Notes: a model not told the origin generated them from the letters alone. Positions 31,292 to 43,183 are shown, numbered from the stretch's first letter. The stretch: DNA of 64,000 nt from Siphonodentalium dalli (GCA_032622095.1 CP136061.1:257394077-257458076); one strand, 5' to 3'. Program-made: numbers and translations.

Positions 31292-31844
31292 TTGTATATT
31301 AATTAAATGCATGCAATGACTCTTGATGGTGAAATAATTAGTGTTAGTTTAACGCTGATTGTTGCATCCCGAATCGAGATGTAAATATTTACAATTGAGC
31401 GTAATTCTGATGGTGTTTTCTATGGAGAAGTACGGTCGATTTGCTTCAAATTTTCGGCGATGTTAGTAGAATGCTACAGTCCTCCAGTTAGCATAGTGCT
31501 TAATTGTGTACTAACTTATCAATTTCACTCACCCGAACAAGTCCATAATATGTCTTTAAAGACCAACAAGTTATATCAAAATGTTCTTGTTACAGTTGAT
31601 TCATATTTTTTGTGTTCATGGAATTTTTTTACAACAAAAACATGTTTACAAAGATATTTGTTGTCTGATCTTGTTCGTTATCACTCTTAGAAATGTGGGG
31701 GGGGGAATTCTCAGAGTTACAGGTTAACTCTTCCATGACTGGAGCTTCCTGAAATATTGCAAACTCCCTTTACCAACATATATATAAGAGAATACATTGG
31801 CCTAATAATATTTACCTTGAGCTTGTAAACCAGTGCATTCTCTT

Positions 31845-32713
31845 TAGGGCCCTGCGAATCAATTTATGCGATTTGGAATCTTTCGTCTGATTTGATTTGA
31901 AATCGGCTGTCCTGATTCAAATTGTATCGAGTCATTGGCAACTGTTGCATTCTCAATGGACACCTTTGCTTTTTCACGAAGATAGATTATGATACCAATG
32001 AAAGATCACATACAGAAACACTTGTAGACTAAGCTACACTATATAGACCACCGAAGCATTGCACAACTGGTGTAACTGATATACAAAATTTCATATATGT
32101 CAAACTTCAGCCGCGTGAATGTGATTGCTTACTGACTTCTTGCTTAAGATACTGTTTCATTATTTTATAGCAGAGATGGACACAACAAATGCGCACTTAA
32201 TTGGTTAAATGTGAATTTGATCTATTTATGGATAATATTTACATTATATACCTACGACTTATCATTGTTACAAAGTGAGCAAATTGATACCGCGGTACGG
32301 CCACTCAGTCAAGTGATATCTATATCCTCACTCTCGATTCCACTGATGCAATGATTCAATTCAAGATTCGAGATTCAATTAGGAACAAGCCTTGAACTAG
32401 TGTGTCTGTCATTTGCAGAATGAGGTCCCCAGAGGGTGAATTTAGTGATGCTACTCCGCATAGCGGGCTAGCATCACCAAATTCATCCTCTGGGAACCTC
32501 ATTCTGATCAGGTATAAGCAGAATGAGGTCCCCAGAGGGTGAATTTGGTGATGCTAGCCCACTATGCGGGGTAGCATCACTAAATTCACCCTCTGGGGAC
32601 CTCATTCTGCAAATGACAGACACTATTTCGAGGCTTGATTAGGAATCAATTGGTTGATTCGATTCGATTCAAGATTCGATTTTAAATGAAAACACCCGAT
32701 TCGCAGGACCCTA
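31845..32713. mobile_element. hAT-like element O
   Basis: Ends TAGGGCCCTGCGAATC and GATTCGCAGGACCCTA are inverted; 8-bp duplications ATTCTCTT flank both sides (31837-31844 and 32714-32721). Subterminal regions carry repeated GATTCGATTC motifs. No transposase seen. It contains a family D element at 32386. Confidence 0.9.
32386..32637. mobile_element. hAT-like miniature element (family D), inside O
   Basis: CAAGCCTTGAACTAGTGTGT to ACACTATTTCGAGGCTTG with both hairpins and a much shortened centre (CTGATCAGGTATAAGC). Perfect 8-bp duplications ATTAGGAA on each side. One of two copies that set the target-site length for family D. Confidence 0.95.
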
Positions 32714-32774
32714 ATTCTCTTATATATGTGAGGCTCCCAATTGATTCGTAGCAACCTGACCAATTTTGCTCTAC

Positions 32775-32991
32775 TACAGTAATGTCCTAAATAATCGACT
32801 CCTTAACCACAGCAGAATTATGGGCAACTTTTCAGGATTTAGTCGGAAATATGGCTTGTTGCCATTCATCGGAAATCTCTCAGTGAGAGCTTTCCGATGA
32901 ATGGCAACAATCCATATTTCCGACTAAATCCTGAAAAATTACCCATAATTCTGATGTGGTTAAGGAGTCGATTACTTAGGGCATTACTGTA
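32775..32991. mobile_element. FB-TA foldback element, full length
   Basis: TACAGTAATGTCCTAAATAA to ACTTAGGGCATTACTGTA, 217 bp, arms of about 105 bp, centre TCTCTCAGTGAGAGCTT. A good reference copy of the family. Confidence 0.93.
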
Positions 32992-33190
32992 TGCATAAAA
33001 TTTCAATTCCCTCTCTCCATGTTTGACCTTTCTGCAGGTCTCAACACCTCATGCTGACAATCAGTCTCATTAACTTCCTGTTTGTTTGCAGACTGATGTC
33101 ATTCTAATGACTGTATTATCCTTGCCTGATAAGGCGTCAATCATAAACTAATTGTTGTCCAATGCAACTCAATCCTCGACAGGTTAGATT

Positions 33191-33650
33191 TAAGCCTGAG
33201 TTTAGTGTGCCTGTCATTTGCAGGATGAGGTCCCCAGAGGGTGAGTTTAGTGATGCTACCCCGCATAGCGGGCTAGCATCACAATATTCACCCTCTGGGG
33301 ACGTCATTCTGCATCACCTCATCTGCTATGGGAGACATAGACTCAGATTGAAGTTCCCAAATGGTGAATATTGTGATGTACACCCATTGGGAACCTCGGT
33401 TATGCAATGTGTCATCTGCCAATTTCACAATATCGAGAAACTAAACTAAAGCAGAAATATAATCTATGAGAAGAAGTTTCTATAGAAATCTGATAATAAA
33501 GAAACTTTCCAGAGAAGATGAAGCCTAAGCAGAATGAGGTCCCCAGAGGGTGAATTTAGTGATGCTGGCCGGCTATGAGAGATAGTGCCACTAAATTCAC
33601 CCTCAGGGGACCTCATTCTGCAAATAACAGGCACACTAAACTCAGACTTG
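33191..33650. mobile_element. hAT-like miniature element (family D)
   Basis: TAAGCCTGAGTTTAGTGTGC to GCACACTAAACTCAGACTTG, both hairpins present, 460 bp. The central part again contains inverted GTTCCCAAATGGTGAATA and CACCCATTGGGAACCTC. The flanking 8 bases match only partly. Confidence 0.8.
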
Positions 33651-33942
33651 ATTTGATTATTATTCGGCACACTGCGTCTGCCTCATCTTAATTAATAATT
33701 TACATCCATTATGCAGCTGTCTCAAGTGATTACATCATGGGGAGAAATCACAACCAAAGCTCAAGCTTGGATATATTGTGTCTTGTCATTAGCAAAACAG
33801 GTCCCCAGAGAGTGACTTTAGTGATGCTACCCAACACAGTGGGATATCATCACCAAATTCACCCTCTGGGGACCACATTCACCCTCTGGGTACCTCATTC
33901 GGCTTAGGTCTCATCTGGTAAGTATTGATCTATCGTCTCAAA

Positions 33943-34332
33943 TTAACCCTTTACCCAACATAATGGCCCTGTGCCAATGCATTCTCTTATATATGCGAGT
34001 CGACCATAGGTCGCCTCGCATATATAAGAGAATGCATTGGCTTAACACATTAAAAATTATAAAATTGTTAAAGAATGTAAGAAAAAATGTTAAAAAAAGT
34101 TTTTTTTTTAGGCCAATGCATTCTCTTATATATGCGAGGCGACCTATGGTCGACTCGCATATATAAGAGAATGCATTGGCACAGGGCTAACTGTAACTAT
34201 CACAATGTGGTCAAGGAACCGGTTCCAATGATATCCATATTTGTATGGTTCTATTGAGACAGACCGAAGATATTTTAGGCTGTTGAAGCTTTATTTGGCC
34301 GGTTCTGGCCGGTTTGTTGGGTAAAGGGTTAA
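33943..34332 (-). mobile_element. TTAA-1 miniature element, inside family D
   Basis: TTAACCCTTTACCCAACATA to GGTTTGTTGGGTAAAGGGTT AA with two cassettes. It is inserted at the TTAA of the D centre (TCTCAAATTAACAT), which is present uninterrupted in other D copies (for example ATCAAATTAACATT at 6309). Confidence 0.93.
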
Positions 34333-35667
34333 CATCATTTTCAGTTCTTTTTCCCTTCTGTTCAGTTTCTATATCCCCTAATCTGAAGACGATAGAATGC
34401 AAAATCAAGGTGACTAATATGTGAACATTACCATTACCAACTTCAGCTGGGACTTCAATCTGATCCTAGGTCTCCCATAGCAGTTGCAGCCTAAAGCAGA
34501 ATGAGGTCCCCAGAGTAGTGTGGTCGTGGTACGCAAAAAAAGGGGTCAACCCAGAAGAAATTGGTATAGAAGCGATCTCGGTGTCATTCAACGCGGGAGA
34601 ATCTCTGCTGCAACATATCCAAAATCCGCTAAAATCCGCTTTGGGCAAAATCCAGGATCCAAGATGGCGTCCAACATGGCCGCCTTTAGTCAAAAGAGAT
34701 TCTGACTGAGATTAATTCGACATAATGAGAACAAATGTTGCCATATTAATACAAATGTATACATTTTTGCGAAGGTAAAGTATTATGCCACATATCTATA
34801 GAAAAAATGGAACCCCTCGCCCCAGATGGCTGCCAAAATGGTGGCCTAAACTCGAAAATTTGAAATTTTTGCCTAATATCTTAAAGATCAATTCCTGTTG
34901 TTTGATAATGGTTCAGACTGGCGACATTGATTAGTCATATTCATGTTAATTCATCATTGGAGCAATGAAAGATATCATAAATGGGGTCCCAGCCTCATAT
35001 ACACCCTCAAAAATTTGATTTTACAGAACGCGGTATAAAATTCCACAAATATCGCCATTGGGATTCCAGTCGTATATCAACAAGAAATGGACAGAACTGT
35101 ACAATGTAAGTTGGGCATACCATTATCTATAATTATTCCAATTCAATGAAACCCAAATTGGCGTTTTGTCTTAAAATGGCTGCCAAAATGGCGGTCAAAA
35201 TATGGAAAATGGCAGATATTTAGAATGGTCGTCAGAGGGTTAGACCCAGAAGGAATTGGTAAAGAAACGGTTTTGTTGTCATTCGACACGGGAGAATCTC
35301 GTGTATAACATATCCAAAATCCGCTAAAATCCGCTTTGGGGAAAATACAGAATTCAAGATGGCGTCCAACATGGTCGCCAATAATAATGAAAATGGCAAA
35401 TATGTAGTTATTCACGAAAACCCATTCGACAAAACGCCAATTCGGCACCAATACACATCATTGATTGAAATCAATGTTTTTTGTGGGTATGAGTAGCCAA
35501 TCACGATTCAAAATGCTAAGATGGCTAACAAAATGGCCACCGAAAATTGTCGAAATTTAAGTTCTGCTCAGAGGAAAGCCGAAACAACACTTCGGTTGTG
35601 AGCTAACGATGACATACCTATTAAACATGTTGCCAATAATCTACTACCACAATCAGTTCAGTCCGAA

Positions 35668-36063
35668 ATGTTCCAACTAAGCAGTATCTACTGCAGGATC
35701 CAACACGATGTCCACTTATTACGAGGGACTATCTGGAAATTAATTAAAAAGAAATTAAATTGCTACGAATCTGGATTATTTGAAAACACAGTGTCAACAT
35801 TTCTACTTATAACGACTATTCGGAACATCAAATATATGGGCATCGGTGGTCTAAGTCCGGAAGCATCAGGCTATAATAGGTTTTCCAGTGCTGGCGAAAG
35901 TGAAAAGGACAGGAGGGAAAAGCGAATAATCTGGGGTTTACTTAATTGGTGGGCAAGTTGGTTATCGGAGCTGGGGAGTTTCAAAGTAAAATTATTTTCT
36001 TCAATATCAAGAGGAAAAATGAAAATTCGCACGTACATTGTATACCCTTCAAACTTTATGTGA
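35668..36063 (+). CDS. Unrecognised frame in the core of element I
   Basis: 131 codons from MFQLSSIYCRIQHDV to IYIVYPSNFM-like end; the C-terminal half has GLSPEASGYNRFSSAG, KDRREKRIIWGLLNWWASWL. A frame of 136 codons overlaps it on the minus strand (35871-36281), so at most one is real. No domain recognised. Listed only because it is one of the longest non-repeat frames inside the element. Confidence 0.12.
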   Translation: MFQLSSIYCRIQHDVHLLRGTIWKLIKKKLNCYESGLFENTVSTFLLITTIRNIKYMGIGGLSPEASGYNRFSSAGESEKDRREKRIIWGLLNWWASWLSELGSFKVKLFSSISRGKMKIRTYIVYPSNFM

Positions 36064-38324
36064 CAATTCCGTGTCATGCGATTGTGGGTATATACATGTG
36101 GATAGAAACATTCTAGTACATATATAGACGCACCTATATCTTCTACACATTTAGTGAATTTCATCAATGATATGTAGACACAATTTGCGTCACGGCTGGA
36201 TCTGACCCGTAGGCGTAAAGGTATCAACCATTTAGCTTGATTAACTGGCATTTCAAGGTTGTCATTGGATAGAAATGCCACATGAACATGGTGATTAACA
36301 ACATGTTTGTCTAAGAAATGTGAACAATGAACATGTTATTTTCCGGATGTTAGACTATCAAACTGCCACATAAGGCGTTCATCCATGCTCATCAGAGCAC
36401 GAAATATGTGCAAATTAATGACACGAAAACTATTTCATGCGGACGACGTACTCTAGACCTACATCCAACGTCATTTCCTATTAACTTTTATTGTTTGTAC
36501 GGACGGTTTCGAGGTTTGAAAATCCCGCTTGTCCAAGAAAACCTCCACATACTTACGAAGTCGATGTGTAAACAATGTATGGGGATAGTTTCTTCATACA
36601 TATATGTATTTGGCACACGTATTTTCTAGAACATAAGAGATCACCATTTACCGGAGAGTTGATATCTGGGAAGAGATCAGAGTAAAACTACTTTTCTTAC
36701 ATGTCGAAATGGGGAATCCATGGGCTACATTTAGTTCCAGCTTGAAACTTGAAAATGATGGCCGAGCCCGAATAGTTCATATTTCGTCGCATCAGTGCTA
36801 TAATGTAACCCACATTTTCAACTTTCCGAGAAAATGAAGGTTGAAGTTTTTAGACAACATTTCTCCTAATGTTGACAAAGCATGACGTATTGTTGTATTT
36901 ATCCCAATGAAAACTGACATTAGCTGTTCATTGAACCACATATTGTTTTCTGTTTATTCCCTCGTTTTCTTTTAAAAAACAATAGCTTTTATGGAGATAT
37001 GACATTTTGCGTATGCCAGCGACGATTTGTTTCCGTGCTATAATGAAGTTGTGCTAATAAATGCAGATTAAGCTAAATATGGTGGCAATCGCATGTGTCT
37101 ATAAACTAAAAAGTGCCTATTCTATTCTATGAAAATTCACCCATGTGCATCATCATACAGAAATGTGTGGTACAATCACAAAATTTAAATCACCAAATGA
37201 TCACGTGACTAACATGGAGATACTGCCATATAGCACACATTTTAGAATTCACAAACACAAAACAGAAGTCACGTGGACAACCTGAAGCGTCCGATTGGCT
37301 GCTGTTGGACATACGACCTCATAGCACGAATAATTGTAAAGATAGCTGGAGATACGACATTTGCTTCACTCGTTTGTGCGAATATTTGTCATCCAATGCA
37401 AGGACAGTTTGGCCCATCGGATTGGATTTTTTCTCACGATTCGAATGGTATCAAATACTCATTTCCCGCCATAATGGATATACGACATTATAGCACTGAT
37501 GAGTCGAGATTTTGTCAACCCGCGGGAAGCCACCAAAAGATTGAAAATAAATAGTTTTGATGTATATGAGCCAACTATCAACTGCATCCACCACTCACAA
37601 CTTCCATTATGTGATAAGCTGGGCAGCGTCTACCATTTTAGTTTTGGAAGCCATATTAGATAAAATTTATTGTTTCTTTTGGTCTATTTGAGATGGAATG
37701 TTCACAAATAAAAGAAACGATCAATTATTTTGTAGACAAGATCTGCTCATCCCTAAATATCAAATGTGACCAGAACCCCAAAGTCGATTTTGGTTAAATT
37801 TCATACCGCATTCGTTATAACTTATTAGTGAAGGACCGGAGTAAACTATGATCTAATCTATTAGAAATGTCATTGCTGTAATGATCATTGAAAGAATATA
37901 CCCATTGTTTCCCAGTTCAGAGAGCAACAAGTGATAAACAGAAGTGATAGAAAATAGTATTTTTCACATCGGGTGGCCATTTTTGGTACTGATTTTTAAG
38001 TTTTTACATAGAGCTAGCATAATGGCATCATAAAGAGGTATACATTCGTATTTATTTAGTCAATTTTATTCATCAACCACTACTTATAATGGATTGAATG
38101 ACACTGTGATCAATATCCGCCATTTTCCATATTTTGACCGCCATTTTGGCAGCCATTTTGAGACAAAGCGCCAATTTGGGTTTCATTGAATTGGAGTATT
38201 TATAGATATTGGTATGCCCAACATACATTGTACAGTTCTGTCCATTTCTTGTTGATATATGACTGTAATCACAATGGAGAGTTTTGTGGAATTTTATACC
38301 GCGTTCTGTAAAATCGAATTTTTT

Positions 38325-39621
38325 AAGGACGACCAGCTGGGCGCAGCCCAGCCGCGCTTTTGTTGCGCAGCAACATATGCGCAGGTCGTCCTTATACTAA
38401 GTTCGCTTTAGAACATGGGCGCCGCCATCTTGAATTAGGGGCGCAGCCATTTTGAATTTGATGGGCCGCCATCTTGAAACGTCATTGCAATTAAATTAAA
38501 ACTACAAAATGTTACTTTTCATATAACCAACATAACATTATTCATTGCGTTATAATTATATAAGGCATTACATGGTTTATTCTTTGAACACTAATCATAA
38601 CTTAAATCATAAATATTGTCGACCGGACTCGGGTTGCTATGCCATTCGGAAAATGTCGGAAATTTACGTAAAACTGCAAATTTTCCTTAGCCACCTCACG
38701 AAAACAACATAGGCCTCATTCATATCGTAAATATCTTGAATGTTCATTCATATAACTAAATAAACTTTTCTTTAGTTTAGTAAATTACAGGGAACAGAAG
38801 AGGGAAGGCCTACTCCAATCAAAACATGTAATCTGTAAATTAGTAGAAGCATGTTCTGTAAACTGTTAGGTTACGTCATATGTTGTATCCAAAGCGACGT
38901 CATATTGGCACGCGCATTTTCCCGCAGTTATTGACGTTTTGACAGCGACGCGACAAAGCAGGCATAATATTGGCATGGTTCACATTAGGTTTGGTTGGGT
39001 TGACGTTGTTTCGTAGTGCATGGCTCGATCCGAGTCCGCGCTGGTATAAATGTAGCTCCATGCAATTGTAATCAAACTGATCAAATCCCAACCTATAAAA
39101 TCACTATAGAATTTATACAGGTACTGAGGTAAGCCTACAAACAAATCATGTTCTTGGAAATTGAATGTTCTTCTTTACTTATATTCTAATGATTTGGGTT
39201 GTAATTTGAAACAAACAAACAAACAACCCAAATTATGAGGGGGTAAACCCAAGTTCTCACTCATAATAACCCCAACTGCACTGAACACACTACAGATACA
39301 GATACATAATTTCCAACCAAGGCCAAGGGTTGTGGAGGCGAGTACGTACCGGTACAACTAATATTTCATCCAAATTGAGAATGGGCATATGTGCCAGTCA
39401 AAAAAATGGCCCCCGGGGAGCCACGATCGAAAGGCTGGAAGATACATGTATGAGTATAATATGATAATTATGAGGTACAGACCCAACCCCCTACCCCAAG
39501 CAACCAACTTCGTGTACGTAATTGGTTATAAGAAATATTTATAGTTAATTAAATCTTGACGTTCATATAAGTCAACACATATAGTCTGAGTAGTGCAGGT
39601 CGTGACTGCACGGTCGTCCTT
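38325..39621. mobile_element. TIR element J inside element I
   Basis: AAGGACGACC at left and GGTCGTCCTT at right are perfect inverses; the left end continues into GCGCAGCCCAGCCGCGC and TTGTTGCGCAGCAACATATG, GC-rich palindromes. Flanks are T-rich (TTTTA on both sides), giving a possible 5-bp duplication. Body has GCCGCCATCTTGAA motifs and no recognised gene. Confidence 0.7.
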
Positions 39622-40453
39622 TTTTACATGGATTTCAATGCCATAATTTCTTGTTGAGGGTGTAGATGAGTCTGGTACCCCATTTATGGTATCTTTCATT
39701 GCTCCAATGATGAATGGGTTCCATTATTGCCATAAACAGGTGGCACAACATTTTACCTTTGCAAAAATGTATACATTTGTATACATATGACAACATTTGT
39801 TCTCACTGTTATCGAATTAATCTCAGTCAGAGTATCTTTTGACTAACGGCAGCCATGTTGGACGCCATCTTGGATCCTGAATTTTGCCCAAAGCGGATTT
39901 TAGCGGATTTTGGATATGTTATACACGAGAGTCTCCCACGTCGAATGACACCAAAACCGCTTCTATACCAATTTCTTCCGGGTCGAACCCTCTTGACGAC
40001 CACACTAAGAGGGTGAATTTGATGAAGCTAGCCCACAGTGCGGGATAGCATCACAAAATTCACCCTCTGGGGACTTCATTCTGCAAATGTCAGACACATT
40101 ATTTCAAGGCTTTCCACTGGTTGGAAATGTTCAGATAATAAGTTCAGCGAACAACCTCATACGGTCGTTTGTTGAAGTCATTATCGTAACATTTGCTGAG
40201 GGAATGAATGAGTGTTTATAAAAGACATGTTCCTTTCTCAATGCTTGCTCAAAGCATCATGTTTGTTTGAAATCACTGCGGAGGATTTTTCAAGCTAAAG
40301 TGATCAAGGGTTCTTTGGTGTCTCGGACTATGATGGATGGTACAGACAAATGTCTGAAAGAAACATTTGACTATTAATGAATGATCGAGTTGTTTAGTTC
40401 ATGGCTTTCCAGTCCAGTGATATCAAATTCAAAAACATTTAAGAGATGAACAA

Positions 40454-40490
40454 CTTAAAGTGATGTGAAACACTCCGTTGAGTTGTTCAG
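40454..40490 (+). mobile_element. TTAA-5 (family F) left-end fragment
   Basis: TTAAAGTGATGTGAAACACT followed by CCGTTGAGTTG; the rest of F is not recognisable. Confidence 0.6.
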
Positions 40491-40844
40491 AATTAAATAT
40501 AAACAAAGAATCATGCCAAATTTCATTATTTTCATAAATTTTATATCAAAATTAATAGGCAGAAAATCATGCACATGTGCAGTTTTTTTCTGAGCAATAT
40601 ATGACAAAAATAAAAATAACATGTTTTAACGTGAATTAAAACTCCAACTCATTGCCCGATCGCCTGTTTAGAGCCACAGAATGCCCGTTGATGTAAGTAA
40701 GAGTGCAAGCGTGAGCGAGTGAATGAGTGTATGCCTGAATGTATGTATCAGATGAATATTAATATCTATATTTTGTATTTTGTACAACCATTCATTATGT
40801 ATGTTAATCATCTGTTTTTTTTTTTTTTAAATAAAAAAAATATG

Positions 40845-40905
40845 ACGCTGGTATATCAATATATGACGCTGGTATATCAATATATGACGCTGGTATATCA
40901 ATATT
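40845..40905. repeat. 21-bp tandem repeat, three copies
   Basis: TATGACGCTGGTATATCAAT A repeated three times after a T-run and an A-run. Confidence 0.9.
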
Positions 40906-40987
40906 TCCTGCATCTGTCAACCTATCTTATATCTCCTTCCAAATTACGTATAGACATGATTTGGAAGCTCGAATGAGCCTGGCCTGT

Positions 40988-42227
40988 TTAAAGGGATACT
41001 GTACCCAAATGTTGTTGTTGGTTTCTTTAGTCTCTGAGTTGTAGAATAAGGTAACCATATTTCCATTATTTGAAAGTATGTTGAGTACGAAGTAATGTTA
41101 TGAATGGCATATTAACCGGAATGCGAAAATACCAATTATTGTCGTTGTTGAGTAATTTTTGGACAGTTCTTAAGCAAATGTATCAAATAAATGTTATATT
41201 ACATGCATACCAATCCCATATACCAATTAAGTCATTGTATAGTCACTAGTCAGTGAGTGTCTTGAGTTTACACCCCTTATCAACATAAATGTTTACACGA
41301 TCATATGTGCCACGCTTTGCCCAATCCACTATCCATGAATTATTGATTATAGAAACGGGCTCTGTCCGGCCGTCCGTCCATCGTGTCGTCCGTCCGTCAC
41401 ACTTTTGAGTACCTTCATGGTGTAATCATCTCCTCCTACAGATTTCATCCCAGAGATTTGAAACTTCAGAATATTGTTGCCCATATATTGAAGTTGTGCA
41501 ACATGTATATAGATGACGGGAATTTTTTTTTTTACGGAGTTATTAACCATTTTCAACATTTTTTATAATTTTCTGTATGAGGGTACCTTCATGGTGTAAT
41601 CAACTCCTCCTACAGTTTTCATCCTAGAGATTTGAAACGTCAGAATATTGTTGCCCATCTAATGAAGATGTGCAACATGTATATAGATGACGGAAAAAAT
41701 ATTTTTTGACAGTTATTAACCCTTATCGACATAAAATTTCAACATTTTTTATAATCTTCTGTATGAGGGTACCTTCGTGGTGTAATCAACTCCTCCTACA
41801 GTTTTGATCGTAGATATTTGAAACTTAAGAGTATTGTTACCCACATATTGGAAATGTGCAACATGTATATATAGATGACGGAAATATTTTTTTTTTCATG
41901 GAGTTATTAACCCTTTTCGACTTTCAACATTTTTTTTAATTTCTTCAACAAAGCGGCATCGACTTGCCACATTTTCGGGGGACACTATGGTCAGCTGACC
42001 TTTTATTTTGATTACGTCTTGTACGGAAATTTATAATTTAATTTATGACTCCAGCCATAAATTAAATTTATATCAAATTATTAACTTCGATTTTAAGATA
42101 ACCTATTAACCTGAACGTTTACAGAATACATCTTCGACTCAAATTACTTAGTTTTCTATATATTATCGATATTAGATCATCATTATAATCAGGAATTTAT
42201 TGAAAATGGTGTATATTACCCCTTTAA
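40988..42227. mobile_element. TTAA-6, Kolobok/T2-like element
   Basis: TTAAAGGGATACTG at left and ATTACCCCTTTAA at right: TTAA on both sides with AGGGA/AGGGG termini, the pattern known for T2/Kolobok-type miniature elements. The inverted match is only about 8 bp. The CCCCG element H copy 2 is nested in it. Confidence 0.55.
41345..42012 (+). mobile_element. CCCCG foldback element H, copy 2
   Basis: ATTATAGAAACGGGCTCTGT and a GTCCGTCC run, three body units each beginning GTACCTTC.TGGTGTAATC, and end TTTTCGGGGGACACTATGG. The opening palindrome is lost. The segment with GTGGCTAGCCAC found in copy 1 is absent. Confidence 0.75.
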
Positions 42228-42544
42228 TTGTGATACAGTATACTCCACATGTCTCCTGGTGCCACAACCCAAGGGACTCAGTTGAATGTATCAGTATAAA
42301 TAATCTGGACAATAAGGTGTAATATAATATGTTGTATTAAGGATATACTCATGTGGGGTTTTCACAGCAGGGGACCTGTGATATAATCAGCATTCTGAAT
42401 GGTAAATTGTACATTATATATATGTAAATGTAGCTCACATGGTTCTGATTGCTACTCGCAGCCAGTGCCAGAGCACTGCAGTTGGGACAATTAGTTTGTA
42501 CTTGGTAGAACTATCAAAGGTCATGTAAGAGCTGATTGATTGCC

Positions 42545-43050
42545 CATGACACCCACTATACTACCATTGTCTGGAATAACAAGGTCACAGCATGACACCC
42601 ACTATACTACCATTGTCTGGAATAACAAGGTCACAGCATGACACCCACTATACTACCATTGTCTGGAATAACAAGGTCACAGCATGACACCCACTATACT
42701 ACCATTGTCTGGAATAACAAGGTCACAGCATGACACCCACTATACTACCATTGTCTGGAATAACAAGGTCACAGCATGACACCCACTATACTACCATTGT
42801 CTGGAATAACAAGGTCACAGCATGACACCCACTATACTACCATTGTCTGGAATAACAAGGTCACAGCATGACACCCACTATACTACCATTGTCTGGAATA
42901 ACAAGGTCACAGCATGACACCCACTATACTACCATTGTCTGGAATAACAAGGTCACAGCATGACACCCACTATACTACCATTGTCTGGAATAACAAGGTC
43001 ACAGCATGACACCCACTATACTACCATTGTCTGGAATAACAAGGTCACAG
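42545..43050. repeat. Minisatellite, 46-bp unit, 11 near-identical copies
   Basis: CATGACACCCACTATACTAC, CATTGTCTGGAATAACAAGG and TCACAG repeated 11 times with no differences that I could see. Such homogeneity means very recent expansion or an assembly-sensitive locus. Confidence 0.95.
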
Positions 43051-43183
43051 TCGCATGCTATCAGATGAGATGCTAAATTCTGTATTCTCGTTAAACCTAA
43101 AATAAAAAACAGGATACATGTTTTTATACAATTTTGGACATATATAATCACAAATACATGTAAGTACATGTATTATATATAGA

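Larger units (their letters stand above)
27696..31559 (+). mobile_element. TTAA-5 (family F) element swollen by nested insertions
   Basis: Left end TCAAAGTGATGTGAAACACT at 27696, right end AAGTCCATAATATGTCTTTA A at 31559. In between lie a 38-bp array, a Helitron and a CCCCCG element. F interior resumes at about 31292 (ATTAAATGCATGCAATGACT then CTTGATGGTGAAAT). Confidence 0.85.
31724..32738 (-). mobile_element. TTAA-3 element interrupted by a hAT-like element
   Basis: TTAACTCTTCCATGACTGGA and GCTTCCTGAAAT is the right-hand terminus of TTAA-3 in reverse. Cassette pieces follow (ATATAAGAGAATACATTGG, CCAGTGCATTCTCTT). The element continues after the inserted hAT-like element with ATTCTCTTATATATGTGAGG and is lost beyond CTCCCAA. 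Confidence 0.75.
34516..40007. mobile_element. Long inverted-repeat element I (5.5 kb)
   Basis: Termini TAGTGTGGTCGT and ACGACCACACTA are perfect inverses, with AGAG on both sides (34512-34515, 40008-40011), a 4-bp target duplication in the D hairpin. Arms of about 600-700 bp (34516-35217; 38111-40007 minus the nested 1.3 kb element) carry CCAAAATCCGCTAAAATCCG and AAGATGGCGTCCAACATGG. A second inner copy of the terminal sequence lies at 35225-35380. The central 2.9 kb has no recognised transposase. Superfamily unknown. Confidence 0.8.
33762..40113. mobile_element. hAT-like element (family D) split by two insertions
   Basis: The D left hairpin and centre run 33762-33942 and 34333-34515. The right hairpin resumes at 40008 (AGAGGGTGAATTTGATGAAG) and ends TTTCAAGGCTT. 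The interruptions are a TTAA-1 element and a 5.5 kb element; D is thus older than both. Confidence 0.8.

Noticed and set aside
34516-40007. Element I as a Polinton/Maverick
   Set aside because: Long arms fit, but no polymerase, integrase or capsid-type gene was seen and the duplication is 4 bp instead of 6.
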